Of a stretch of 64,000 bases of DNA, positions 1-11,864 are shown piece after piece (position 1 is the first letter of the stretch; the number at the start of each line of letters is the position of its first letter). The notes under the pieces are model-generated. The model was not told where the DNA came from. It worked only from the letters and a program-made list of their open reading frames with translations, and made no database searches. A program made the position numbers and the translations under genes. Origin of the DNA: Posidonia oceanica (Eukaryota; Streptophyta; Magnoliopsida; Alismatales; Posidoniaceae); the NCBI GenBank assembly GCA_037176725.1, contig JAZBRS010000049.1:39424001-39488000 (forward strand), given 5' to 3'.

Positions 1-1110
1 CTATTAGGAGAGTCCACCAGACATGGAGAGAACCAAAGTAGAGCATAGCATAGCCAGAGGTTGCCAGTACATACAACAGAGGTTGAGGGTGTACGCCGAC
101 CAGTCGAACTCTTAACGCCTCATCCACGGACCACTACCCAAGAGGGTGAAGACATGCATATCTAAAAGAATAGAGATCATGTGAGCAAAAAAATGATAAC
201 AAGATATGCATGTTGGGCATTAAAGAAAAATGATGAAAGAAGTTGAAGAAAGAAGACGCTCATGAGAGGAGTGACTCGGACAAGCATCGAAGCCCCCTTA
301 ACTTTCAACTCCAAGCACCACATCACCAACTGCACGGGAAACATTATCAGGAGGACCTGGCCTCACCCTCTGAGCAAAGCAGCACACTCCAATCCCTTGT
401 GCAAACAACAACTCTACATCCCTAGCAGGCTAGATGTAACTCTAGTCACTCAAGAGGGGAAAAGAAACATTTATCCGAGAGCATCAACAGCGGTAGCTGG
501 TCCTCGAGGAATTAAGACGGAGGCTATAAAGCTACATTCAACGCTTCTGCTTCTGCATGCAGGCAAAGGCTATGTTTTGCAAAGCTGAGGCCTCATCTCG
601 AGCTAGAAATGAGAGTACATGACTGAGGTGCAGCGACTCTGCCCCATCGGTGAGATCCCATCTAAGCACCTCTATACCGTGATATCAGGAGGTCAAAAGA
701 ACGCTCGAACCAATTAGGACGTATGAGCAGTTATACTAGGAGGTCAAAGAGAGCCACCGACCACAACTTGGGATGGCGTAGCTCGAGGATCAAAAATCCC
801 CTGAGTAAGAAAGTGCAGAAGCATCCTCTCGGCAACAACTACTTTGAATCCGAAGCCACCAAAAACATGCATGCTATAGCAACCTATCTTCCTTCTCCCT
901 GTTTACGAAAATCGGAGTCAAGGACGAGCACTTTTACCTGACCTCTCTCAGAAGCTCCGCGCTTTTCAAAAATTTTGCCACTCGCCACGTTGGGTAGGTC
1001 CTTGATGACCGGCATGTCCAATGTTTGCCACTTTATGGCGTAGCAATGCATGCCCGCTCTGAGACCATTGCACACCCACCACGATGGGCCCCCACATTTT
1101 CCTTTACTCC

Positions 1111-1510
1111 GGGCTGGCAGCCCTAACTGCTCGATTGACACCCGTTAAAATGTCACACCAGGCTGGCAGCCCTAACTGCTCGGCGATAGGTCCGTCAACT
1201 TATCACCGGGCTGGCAGTCCTAACTGCTCGATTGACACCTGTTAAAATGTCACCCCCGGGCTGATAGCCCTAATTATCCAGTGACGGGTCCGTCAACTTA
1301 TCACCGGGCTGGCAGCCCTAACTGCTCGGCGATAGGTTTGTTAACTTATCATCCCGCATCTTCACCATGCACTGGGCTGGCAGTCCTAACTGCTCGGTTG
1401 GCACCCGTTAAAATGTCACCCTTGGGCTAATAGCCCTAACTATCTGACGATGGGTTCGTCAACTTATCACCGGACTAGCAGCCCTAACTGCTCGACGATA
1501 GATCCGTTAA
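1111..1510 (+). repeat. Tandem array of paired hairpin repeats (GGGCTGGCAGCCC / GATAGGTCCGTCAACTTATC)
   Basis: About eight degenerate units alternate the hairpin GGGCT-GGC-AGCCC with a GATA...TATC stem around GGTCCGTCAACT. Further copies lie at 1630-1677 and 2213-2350. Single copies occur in A (15490 and 17829), and reverse-complement copies occur in D (43670-43780), so the array is an expansion of an old shared unit. Confidence 0.75.
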
Positions 1511-1538
1511 CTTATCATCCAGCCATCCTTCGCATTCC

Positions 1539-1616
1539 GATGCCAGGGGCATCTCGGCTGTCTCCTGGTATCATTCCTGATACTAGGGGCATTATTTTTT
1601 GCTGCCCTGTGGTATC
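1539..1616 (+). other. Two-hairpin module H1-H2, copy 1 in element B
   Basis: H1 (1539-1572) has arms GATGCCAGG and CCTGGTATC. H2 (1579-1616) has arms starting GATACTAGGGGCA and ending TGCCCTGTGGTATC. The same pair recurs in B, A and D. Confidence 0.65.
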
Positions 1617-1830
1617 GCTCCCTCACCCACGGGCTAGCAGCCCTAAGTGCTCAGCGATAGGTCCGTTAACTTATCATCCTGCATTTTCCCTTTCATCTAT
1701 CCATTGCATTCCCCACCGACATTGCACAACCCGCACGGTGAATCCTTACATCCATCTTCCCTGCATCGGGCTGGTACCCTTAACTACTTGATTGGCAAAC
1801 ACGTTAGTTTTGTCTCAACTTTGCAATTCA

Positions 1831-1908
1831 ATGCCAAGGGCGCTTCGGCTGTCCCCTAGTATCGTTCACCGATACCAGGGACATCTTTATTTGCTGTCCC
1901 ATGGTATC
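1831..1908 (+). other. Two-hairpin module H1-H2, copy 2 in element B
   Basis: H1 (1831-1863) pairs ATGCCAAGGG with CCCCTAGTAT. H2 (1871-1908) pairs GATACC and GGGACA with TGTCCC and GGTATC. The A counterpart has GGGGCA/TGCCCC, a compensatory change. A degenerate third copy is at 2073-2106. Confidence 0.7.
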
Positions 1909-3221
1909 ACATTTCCATTTGCATCCGGGCTGACATCCCGAACTATTACGGGAGCGTTTACGGACCTCTGCCACACCTTCGGGTATGGTATTCCCTTTGC
2001 ATCTGTGGTTACAAGTCATCCCACTTGTGATCACCTCTCTTGCCTGACAGACTCTGCCCTGTCACCGCCTTCGATACCAGGTGCATCTGGCAATCCTTTG
2101 GTATTGTCTCACCCACATTGGGCTGACATCCTCAATTGTCGCGGGATGGTCTACGGACCTCTGTCGCACCTTCTTGTTCGGTATTCTCGCCACTTTCCAC
2201 CTTCATCCGGGCTGATAATCCTAACTATCCGATGATGAGTCCGTTAACCCTTCATCTGGGCTGATAGTCCTAACTATCCGGTGATGAGTCCGTTAACTCC
2301 TCACAGGGCTGATAACCCCTAACTATCCGGCGATAGGTCCGTTAACTTATCACATTTTGTCATAGTGTAATAGCATTCTGTTGCATAGCATTAGCATCTC
2401 ATTGCATGTCATCATGTAGCTTCCTTGTATTCCCCGTAGAGTTAGTCCTAGTCTTGCATCTCATCATCACACGGACATCGCGCGCTTAGGATTCGATTCT
2501 CTGGTTCGTGTATTGCTTAAGGTAGCATCCTCAGCTTTCGCAACTCTACGCATCTTGCCTGCTCTGGATGTCACCCGTGGTAGTGCACGGCCAGAATCGT
2601 TTTCTCGATTTCGCATGCCCGACGTCACATTGTATATACATTGCATTTCACTACATAACATCGCATCACATTGCATTCTTATTGCGCTGCTACTCCGCTG
2701 TTGTCATTACATCAACTCCCGCATTCCATTTCCCAGACATGGCGTACTTAGGAAATCGAACCCCTGATCGTGCATTGCTTAAAGTGATATCTTCAGCATT
2801 CTATGGCTTTTATAGTTAGCCTGCTTAAGTTGACACCCGTGGTAGTGTACGGCCAGGATCGCTTCCTTGGCATTACGTGCCCGCCATCGCATGCACATCC
2901 ACAGCATTTTACCTTCAGCCTTTTACTTTCAGCAGCTGCACCACCTTCGTCTTAAGCAAAGCTTGGCGAATGGCACCCCTGCGTTAGAGTTTTGCAACGC
3001 TCAGCGCACTTCGTCGATTGGCCTTCCTACATTGCCCAGCGACAGCTTTTGCATTGCATTGCATTTTCTGCCACACCACATGCATGCATCACCCGCTTTC
3101 CCCCCAGTGAAGTACAGCGCAATGAGCATTAGTGTCAGCATCACATCTGCATCAGCACCGTACACTAGTCTTTGCATTGGCACAGCATCCTAGTGTTTGC
3201 ATACATCTGCATTGCGGCAAC

Positions 3222-5212
3222 TGTTGACACCTCATTTTGACGCCTAGTTGGCGGATTGCAATCGGAGGAACGAGCTCGGAAGCGGCAGACCCCACTTTCA
3301 ACCAAAACCCCATCCAAACCTTAAACCAACCCCAAAACCCACCTAAAACCCTCCAACTTACCCAAGACCTCCAAACCAAAACCTACCCAAGCCCAAGCCC
3401 ATTTAACAGGCCCTGAAGAGTTAGGAGGGCCTAGTCACCCATCACAGCGGCGACTAGTCCCATCGCCTCTCACAGCGGCGACTAAGGTTGTCACCATGCA
3501 GAGAGGCGACTCACCTGTAAATCCTTCTCCTGCGCGAACGGCAGCCCCCCACAACCTGCACCCATGCCGTTGGCCGCTGTTGTGCACGCCATCCCTCGCC
3601 AGACCTCGCTCATGCCTCTGACACTTGGCAGGCCACGCCCTGCCAACCCATTCTCGTGCATGCCTTGCCCTGCCGCCGTCATTCTTGCCAGAGGTCGGTA
3701 GAATAAAACCACTCTCCACAGAATCCATTAATGCCGGCAACGCTCAACCCATCTCCTCCCATTGCCGCTCAATCCACTGTTCGCTCTGGCGATCCAGAAA
3801 CTCTCCCTAGCTTCTCAGCCTTGGTCCAAGCTTCTCACAGCCCTCCTTAGCCTCCTGGACGGCCACCACGCCTCGCCGTAGTTCCCGCTGTTCGCTGGAA
3901 CCCATCGCCGACGACGTTTTTGTCCATCCCACAGCAACCACAGCAAGCCAACACTTCCCACAGAGCTCATACTCACACTCCAAGCATCCCGTGCTACACT
4001 CCCAAACCACCACAGATAGCCCTGAGCCACCGCGTCTGCCGCACGACCTTTGCCGCTGTTCCTCATTGCCGCCGTCGGCCGACAAGTGCCAGAGGCCACA
4101 TCTCAACACCAAACGTCGCCAAATTTCTCCCACACCTTCGCCGGACATCTACAAACTTAACTCGATCACGCCAAGTGACCGCCGATACCTCCAACGCCGC
4201 AGCGACCTCCACATTGGCGTACTCCAGCAAGCTAGGTTGGGGGGTTGAACCACGCGCCCCCACAGGTAAAAAACCCCCCATTAGCCTCGTAATCTTCCGT
4301 GCATGCTTCCTAGCCATTTATTTGCATTTTACAGTCGCTTTATTGCCGTCTCTTGTCTTCTTCTTCGGTGCCGAAGGTCTGCCAGGTTAGGCGCTGGTTC
4401 GATTGGCGACTAACTTGCACCTCTGCAGTCCACCGATCGATATTTGAGTAGTCGCTCCAGTCAACTCAGATCACCATTTTACTTGATTTTTGTTTGCTTG
4501 TGCTCATGAATGAATGGTCTTTATGCTCATGCAGTTAGTTGTTAGTTTACATCACCGTGGATGCCAGATTTGGCCGTGGAAGTTGGCCTCTGGATTGCCA
4601 GTTGAGCCGCTGCTCCAACCGGCGGCTGAACTGTGTTCTTTAACAATCCACCGGTCGAACTTCAGGCCGACGTATCTCGTGATCCATGCTTCCATTTTAC
4701 AGTCTACTTGCATGTTTTTAATCTTGGTTATGTCCTCTATATTGCCATGTGATTTATCAGGCATTTCACATCGTTTATGTGCCTTCTTGCTGGCGATGAA
4801 GTTGGTTGTCTTAGGCAATGGGTTGCAGGTCCGGTCGCCTCTCTTACAGGCGACTGGAGCCTCCGTCGCTCACAACGGCGTCTTGTTCTGCCACTGCCAT
4901 GACCGGTGACTCAACCCACTGTCCAGACAGTGGACAGACGCCATGTTTTTCGCCTTTGTTTGTCGCTTGCTTAATTTGCTTTGCTCTGATTCTGTTTCTT
5001 TAGCATGATTATCATCATATCATAGCATTCTAGCCTCAATCATCCATACTTAGCATTCTCCACTAAATACAACATGTTTTCAAATGGCATTTAAGTAAAG
5101 CATGTAACTAAGCATTCATAGCATCTATCGCCCCCAGGCGTACAATAAAGGCAAGTATTTACCGACATTCCTGCATATGCGAGCGAGAAGCCTAGAAAGA
5201 CCGATTTCAGGC
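3222..5212 (+). mobile_element. LTR of element B (3' LTR), truncated at its 3' end
   Basis: It begins TGTTGACACCTCATTTTGAC, the same first 20 bases as D's 5' LTR. A conserved LTR block (TGCGAGCGAGA...AGAAAGACCGA) is recognisable at about 5161-5205. The sequence then breaks off at about 5212 without the usual CTACA end and continues with a second, diverged copy of the early LTR. Several GGCGAC/GTCGCC motifs are present. No PPT lies upstream. Short reading frames here are not conserved. Confidence 0.6.
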
Positions 5213-5292
5213 ACAGTTCACTGAGTTGCAAGTTCTGTCGCCACATGAAGCGGCGACTAGACCTATCACCACTGTGAGAGGCGACTGAGTTT
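5213..5292 (+). mobile_element. Second partial B-type LTR, left piece (continues at 24084)
   Basis: This resembles 3430-3520 (GGCGACTAG and AGGCGACT motifs), and the sequence resumes after element A at 24084. It was one piece of DNA before A inserted. Confidence 0.55.
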
Positions 5293-5297
5293 GGTGC
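5293..5297. repeat. Target-site duplication of element A, left copy (GGTGC)
   Basis: GGTGC directly precedes the LTR start and is repeated directly after the 3' LTR at 24079-24083. Confidence 0.93.
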
Positions 5298-5429
5298 TGT
5301 AAACACCCCATTTTGACTCCAGGATTGATGGCTCTTCTCAGGTGGACTCAAACCCCAAACCCAAATTCAATTCAAAGCCCATTCATTCAAAACCCATCCA
5401 CTCAAATCCCAAACCCAAATGCCATTCAA

Positions 5430-5545
5430 AACCCTAAACCCTAAACCCATCCACTCAAACCCCAAACCCAAATGCCATTCAAAACCCTAAACCCTAAACC
5501 CATCCACTTAAACCCCAAACCCAAATTCCATTCAAAACCCTAAAC
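5430..5545 (+). repeat. Telomere-like (CCCTAAA) short repeats in LTR A
   Basis: Runs of AAACCCTAAACCC sit within ~60-bp tandem units of the LTR start; the 3' LTR has the counterpart at 19370-19500. The runs are only two or three units long, so this is not a telomere. Confidence 0.7.
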
Positions 5546-5694
5546 CTTACACCCAAACCCTAAGCCCATTTAAGGCCCACAACCAAGGCCCAACACCAAG
5601 CCCATTAACCTCTCTTTCCCACATCTAAACCTACACCCAAAACCCTAGAAACTCTAGGTCACACCCACTCACACAAGCCTAAGCCCAAGTCCAA

Positions 5695-5790
5695 CCTTTT
5701 CTTTTTTCTTTTCTTTCTTTTCTTTCTTCTTCTTCTTCTTCTTCTTCTTTTTTTCTTCCTCTTCTTTTTTTATTTCTTTCTTTTCTCATT
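5695..5790 (+). repeat. CT-rich low-complexity tract
   Basis: This is a nearly pure pyrimidine stretch of TTTCTTTT and CTTCTT runs in the U3 part of LTR A; it is repeated at 19612-19705. Pyrimidine patches are common near plant promoters, but no TATA box was assigned. Confidence 0.7.
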
Positions 5791-7139
5791 TCTTTCCTTT
5801 TGGCCCGGTCCGGCCCATTCCTCCTCCATCTCTCTTTTTTCTTTTCTTTCAACCACTGGCCTGACACCCTCTCTTTTTCTTTTCCTCCTCTTTCCCTCCT
5901 CTTTCCCTCCTCTCCTCACAGCACAGCACTCCTGCCACCACCACACTCAGCAGAACCCAACCACACCCTCACTGCACTCACCACCACACTCAGCAGAACC
6001 CAACCACACCCTTACTGCACTCACCACCACCTCTGCACCCAACCCGACTCAACACCACTGCACGACCAACCCAACCCAATTGCACTACACAGCACCAAGC
6101 TGCACCCAACTCCACCTTACTGTAGCCCACCACACAGCAACCAACCCAACCTGATTGCACAACACAGCACCAAGTTGCACCCATTCCCATCTCACCTTCA
6201 TCTTGGCCGACCATCCCTTCTGCCCAGATGAGCGGCCCCCATTGCCTCCACCACGAATATAACAGTAGCCTTCCCCCTCCTTTTAGGGTTCCGCCTCGAG
6301 CTTCCCAACTGCAGCCTCTTCCTTGCTCGCAAAAACCGCATCACACCTCCTTCTTCCTGCCTTCTCTCCTCTTTGGTTTTTTCGCAATTCCTCCATCGCT
6401 CTCCACCTCCAGGAACCACCCACGAACCCACCTGCAGGCTTGGATCCCTAGTGAGAGCTACAGAGCGAAAGAGTTTAGAAAAACACTGTGAGCACCCACT
6501 TTTTTTTATTTCCGGTTGCAGAGGGGAAGAACGGGCAATTCATTGGCTCTCAGACTTCCTCCGCACCTTCGTCGACTCGCCCAGATCGCGCCGAGCCTCC
6601 TCCGCCTCTTCCAGCAGTGCCACCACCTGGAGCTACCGGAGCCGCTGCAACTCGACGTCGCCAGCCTCCTTCAGCCACGTTTTCAGGTAAGAGATCTCAC
6701 CATGATAATCGTAGGATGCTCTTCTTACTTCCTGTGCCGTTAGATGCCCATTCTACTTTTGTTTCTGCCGTTTCCACTTCGCCGGTGTATGTCTTCTTCT
6801 CCGGCAATGGCGCGTCAACAGAAATGACGCCTCGCTACGACACTCCGCCTTCGACCATCTGGACCGGCCCCGAGCACCCTCCGCACCTCTGTCAACTCGC
6901 CCGAGCCTCACCCGCCTTCCTTCACTGCTTCCAGTAGCGCCCCTGCCTGGGACAGAGCCGCCGCCACTCACCAACATCGGGGGAGCGCTCCGAGCAGTGC
7001 CCTGCCTGGCTGAGACCTCCCACGCCTCTGGGACGACCGCCTCCAGCTTCCAGACCTCACCGTAGCTCCGCCGGGCCCCTCCAGCGTCGCCGACCCCCTC
7101 CAGCGCCGCCCCGAGGTTGTTTTCCCCGACGAACCTCGG

Positions 7140-8950
7140 GCCACTGTTCCTTTATTTTATTTCTTTTCTTTCGAATGTTTTGATTTGTTTATTTTCTTCT
7201 TATCTTATCACTTTTGCACTGCATTATGATTTAGTCCTTTAGTTTCATTTTATTGCTAACAAGTCCTGTCTAGTTTTGGTTTTCATTTAACTTCTCTTTC
7301 AAAACTTTATTACATTACGATTTAATCTTTTAGTTTCGTTTTATTGCTAACAGGTCCTGTCTAGTATTAGTTTTCATTTAAATTGATTTTTGAACTTTAG
7401 TACATTACGTTTTAGTCCACAACTTTACTTTTATTACAAGTTAGTCCAGCTACATGTTAGATTTCATTTAATTTCTTTTTGTAATCTTATTGCATTACGT
7501 TTTAGTCTGCAACTTTATTTTTATTACAGTTGAGTCCACTTATCTGTTAGATTTCATTTATTTTTCATTTGAAACCTTATTACATTAACATTTAGTCAGT
7601 TATTTTAGTTTTATTACAAGTAGGTCCAGTTGTTGTGTTCATTACATTTTATTTCTTTACAGTTAGGTCTGGTATTTTATTTTCATTGCATCCATGTCCT
7701 TTTTTTTGTATTGCACTTCATTTAAATGGCATTTTAAACTTTACTACATTAACTTTTAATTCAGCATTTTAGATTTATTTCACTTTAGTCCATTTTTGCT
7801 TTGCATTTCATTTATTTCTTTTTAGAACTTTACTACATTAACTTTTAATCCAGCATTTTAGATTTATTACAATTTAGTCCATTTTTGCATTGCATTTCAT
7901 TTATTTCTTTTTAGAACTTTACTACATTAACATTTAATCCAGCATTTTAGATTTATTACACTTTAGTCCTGTTTTGCATTACATTCCATTTAATTTCATT
8001 TCAGAGCTTTATTGCTTTAGCATTTAATCCAGTACTTTATTTTTATTGCAAGTTAGTCCTGTTTTGCATTACATTCCATTTAATTTCATTTCAGAGCTTT
8101 ATTACTTTGGCATTTAATCCAGCATTTTAGTTTTATTACATTTAAGTCTTCATGCATTGCATTTTCATTTAAATGGTTTTTTACAACCATTTTGCATTCA
8201 CAGCATTTTAGCCACTTTACAGTTAGGTCCATTTGCATGCATTTAGTCATTTAAATAAGCATTTAAATCATATTGCATTGCTAATTCTGTAGTTTTGCAT
8301 TATTTACACTTAAGTCCTTTTACATGCATTCATTCATTCAAATCACATTAGGACTACACTGCATGCATGCATCATTTCTAGCATTGCATTTAGATCCTCA
8401 TATTAATTGCATATTGCACTTTAGTCCAAAACACATTTAGGACTCTACCCATTTGCATTTGCATGCATCATCCATGACTTTGCACTTAAGCCCTCACATT
8501 TTGCCATATTGCACTTTAGTCCTCAAATGCATTTAGGACTTTACATATTTGCATTGCATGCATCATTTCTAGCCTTACACTTAGGTCCTCACATTTTAGC
8601 ATATTCCATTTTAGTCCTTGTCACATTTAGGACCTTATTGCATTGCATGCATCTACACTTGTGGCATTTTGCATTTTAGCCCCCTGCATTCACTCTAATT
8701 GCATTTAGACCTCCACATTTACTTTAATTACATTTAGACCCCTGCATTCAATCTAATTGCATTTAGACCCTTACATTTACTTTAATTGCATTTAGGCCCC
8801 TGTATTTATTTTAATTTGCATTTAGGCCCCTACATCTACTCTAGTGGCATTTTAGCCCCTACATTTACTATAATTGCACTTAGGCCCCTGTATTTATTTT
8901 AATTGCACTTAGGTCCCTATCTTTTGCATTCTTGCATGCATGGAAACTTC
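7140..8950 (+). repeat. AT-rich degenerate tandem repeat inside LTR A
   Basis: Dozens of degenerate units carry GCATTTAGnCC / TTTAGTCC motifs at roughly 30-100 bp spacing, with no gene. The same tract is at 21040-22830 in the 3' LTR, and a related tract lies in D's LTRs (37250-38200 and 57840-58790, opposite strand). Confidence 0.75.
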
Positions 8951-9339
8951 ATATCATTGCATATCACACCCTAGCACCTGTTTGAGCATTGTTAGCCTCA
9001 TTACATGTAGGACACCCTGCATTGCACACACATTGGGGTAATTTGCACTTAGATCCCCGTTTGGACCACTTTTTCTGGCCCTTGAGCCATCTAACTTGAA
9101 ACCTGAATAACTTCTGATCGGACCGTTGGATTTTCATGATCTAGCCATCCAGGTCTTCCTGGTTGAATGATCTTCCATTCTAATCAAAGTTATTTCAGAT
9201 CAGGCATCAGATCTTCAAGATAAGCCCACCTGAATCATTGCATATCACTTAGGACCTTACCACTTGCACTGCATACATCGTTTCCACAGTTTGTTTTCTC
9301 GTGCATATAGATTAGGGTTTTCCGACCCTGTTTTGTTTC

Positions 9340-9560
9340 TCCTTTGCTTGTTTCACACTTGTTTTGCGTGGCTTTTTACTTGACGATTTGTTTCACACTC
9401 GCCTTGCATGGTTTATCGCTTCTGTATTGTTTCCCCTTTGCTTGTTTCACACTTGCATTGCGTGACATTTTACTTGACGATTTGTTTCACACTCGCCTTG
9501 CATGATTTATCGCTTCTGTTTTGTTTTCCTTTGCATGTCGCATACTTGCATTGCGTGGCT
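9340..9560 (+). repeat. ~80-bp minisatellite in LTR A
   Basis: About two and a half units hold GTTTCACACTTGCATTGCGTG and ACTCGCCTTGCATG. C and D carry minisatellites with different units at the same relative place in the LTR. Confidence 0.65.
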
Positions 9561-10152
9561 TTATTGGTGTTTTGTTTTATCGCCTGCATTTGCATTAGGG
9601 CAATGATGTTTACTGTTAGAAGTTCTACGAACCAGGACTCGTCCCGTTCGGGACACTAACAGTGCAGCTGTGCACATAGATTGCATATTTCCCATTTTTC
9701 CATGCATCACAGCATTTAGAGTATACACTTGGGCATGTTATTACAGCATTTAGGCATTTAGGCATGCATCTGAGCATCCATAGCATGGCATAGCATTCCT
9801 CATCCCTTGGACGTGCAGTTAGGTAATCATTTGCCGATATCCTGTAAATGCGAGCGAGATTAGCCAAGAAAGACCGATCCCGGGCGTATTGGGAGTCCTT
9901 ACCCCTTCTCTGGACCCGCAATGACCATCTTGCCATTGTCTTTGGCATGAGTCATTCATTTTGCATAGTATTGCATCCATTTGCATGTTTTCATGTATTT
10001 CCTCGATTTTCCTCGTCTCCCGACTTAATAGATTAGGTGGCGACTCCGTATTTGCTTTATCTTTGTTTTCTCTCTTCGCAACGGCACTCATAGTGACCTC
10101 CCTCTCTCTCGGGCCCCCTTCGGATTCAGATCTCGAGACGGGATAGCTACAG

Positions 10153-10170
10153 TGGCGACTCCGCTGGGGA
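10153..10170 (+). other. Primer binding site of element A
   Basis: TGGCGACTCCGCTGGGGA lies one base after the LTR end and would pair with a tRNA ending ...GAGTCGCCA. Ogre/Tat elements are known for tRNA-Arg primers; the tRNA was not verified here. An identical site follows LTR C. A partial copy (TGGCGACTCCG) is inside the LTR at 10038-10048. Confidence 0.88.
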
Positions 10171-10699
10171 TGACAGACTCCGGCTTTCGTATTTGGCTTT
10201 CTCGCTTGTTTGGATTACGCATTTTGCTTGCATACTGCTTGTTTCTTTGCTTTACTGCTTGCCTTATACCTGTCTATATGCCTTATTGCTTACATTGCCC
10301 TTATTTGTTTTGTTTATGCTTTATACATGCCTTTTGAGTGGTAATTGCTTTCTTTTACACAGTTGCTATGCCACCACACATGCACATGTCATATATACTT
10401 GCTTTTTGACATGATGAGTGTTTTCTTTTCTCTACCATGTCCACAACACTAGCACATTCCATGAGCATGCCTTTTGAAATGATGTGTGTTGCTTGCTTGC
10501 CATGCTTGGGTGATTTCCTTCCCTCTTGCTTTAGGCTAAGGACAATTAGGGAGTGATTTGTTTTCCCCCATGGTTAACTAAAAATGGCAAGTAAAAATCA
10601 AATCTAGGAGCAACTAGAGACTTAAACACACATTCACCCCCTTTGAGTTAATAAAACATGCAAGATAAAAGACTTTAATAATTTTGCATGAATCATCAG
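10171..10699 (+). other. Leader of element A, upstream part; no gene seen
   Basis: T-rich untranslated leader with many GCTTGCC/GCTTGTT words, like 29530-29720 of C and the reverse strand of 56440-56620 of D. Confidence 0.6.
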
Positions 10700-11020
10700 G
10701 GCATGCATCTTCTCATCTCTGAGTCCACCTATTAGTCTGAGAAAGACAGTCCCGGTCTCTTGTTCAGTTACTTTGGCACATAGCGAGTTGGTCGGTTTGT
10801 CCCCCCTTGTCAAGGGTCGTGTCGGTGCTGGTAGAGGGTACAGTCCATGCTTCAGCAGGGTCAAGACCACAAACGCACCACCCGTTATTACCTGAGCTTT
10901 TGGCCAGGGTTTAGACGGGAGCCTTCACTTTCTATCTGAGTCGGTGACCCATACACCTGTGCGAGTCCGAAGTAGATTACCCACTAGGACACACTAGATT
11001 GGTGAGAGAGAGCATGCTAG
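10700..11020 (+). other. Conserved Tat leader block, copy 1 in A
   Basis: A ~320-bp block runs from GCATGCATCTTCTCATC to GTGAGAGAGAGCATGCTAG. It contains GTCGGTTTGTCCCCCCTTG followed by a GGGTCGTGTCGGTG segment. It recurs at 11351-11672 (A), 30121-30450 (C) and 55790-56110 (D, - strand), always between PBS and gag. Confidence 0.8.
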
Positions 11021-11350
11021 ACAGCATACCATTTGCATGAGTGCATGCATACCACCAATTAACATTTGCATTTTGCTTCAGGCTTTCTACTTTGTTAGTC
11101 GTGTTGGTTTTACCTTGTTGTGTGATTTTTTGCATGCCATGACTTCCTGTTTCTTTCCCCTTCATGCTTTGCCATGTTTAGGATATTAGAAACCTGCCTG
11201 CTCCCCTTTTGCTTAATTTAAAAGCTACAATAAAGCCAAGCAATAACATTTAAGCACAACTAGAGCCAAAACTTGCAATTTTCCCCATTGGTTAAATAAA
11301 ACGCAAGTAAAACACTCTAATGCATATCGCTGATTGATCATTTTAGAAAG

Positions 11351-11672
11351 CATGCATCTTCTCATCCCTGAGTCCACCCACTTAGTATGAGAAGGACAGT
11401 CCCGATCTCTCGTTCAACTGCTTTGGCACAGGGCGAGTTGGTCGGTCTGTCCCCCCTTGTCTGGGGTCATGTCGGTGCTAGTAGAGCGTACAGCCCATGC
11501 TTTGATAGGGTCAAGACCACTAACACACCACCCGTTCACCGCTTGAGCTTCGGTCAGGATTTAGAACGGGGACTTACTTTTTTTGACCTGAAGTAAACAA
11601 ACCCATACCCATGAGTGAGTCCTAGTAGCCCGCCTACTCAGGACATGCATAGTGAGAGAGCGCATACTAGAG
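11351..11672 (+). other. Conserved Tat leader block, copy 2 in A
   Basis: This is a second diverged copy of the 10700-11020 block. The AT-rich stretch preceding it (11215-11345) also resembles 10560-10690, so about 650 bp were duplicated in tandem. Confidence 0.8.
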
Positions 11673-11864
11673 CATTAATTCGCATGTGTGCCATTCATGC
11701 CACAACTAATTAACTTTGCAGCTGTCTAATTGTTTTGTTTATTCTCTCAGGTCTCGAGTCGTGCCCGATTTGCGCATCTTCAGGTCACAGTAACTCCCTG
11801 TCTTTGCATATAGTTTCTGACTGTCCTGTTCCCAATTTTTCCAGTCCAGGTCCTCTCTGTTACC

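Larger units (their letters stand above)
1..3221 (+). mobile_element. Element B: 3' internal (untranslated) region of a Tat-type LTR retrotransposon, 5' part outside the window
   Basis: Positions 1-1100 match 14448-15400 of element A, and about 1530-3210 match 17880-19070 of A, so this is the same kind of 3' untranslated region. It holds no recognisable protein. Between the matching blocks, B carries an array of GGGCTGGCAGCCC hairpin repeats where A carries its 60-bp array. The last bases (GCGGCAAC) correspond to 19061-19068 of A. B then passes straight into an LTR start at 3222, whereas A has about 145 bp more, including the polypurine tract. B therefore seems to have lost its PPT. Orientation follows from A. 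Confidence 0.75.
5298..10151 (+). mobile_element. 5' LTR of element A (4,854 bp)
   Basis: It starts TGTAAACACCCCATTTTGAC and ends GATAGCTACA, followed by the PBS. Parts in order: telo-box-like repeats (5430-5545), pyrimidine tract (5695-5790), a GC-richer stretch (6220-7130), a long AT-rich degenerate repeat (7140-8950), an ~80-bp minisatellite (9340-9560) and a conserved Tat LTR block (9838-9900). The conserved block lacks about 30 bp (junction near 9893) that the 3' LTR keeps at 23790-23820. Confidence 0.93.

Noticed and set aside
5430..5545. Interstitial telomere
   Set aside because: Only two or three CCCTAAA units at a time, embedded in LTR repeats.
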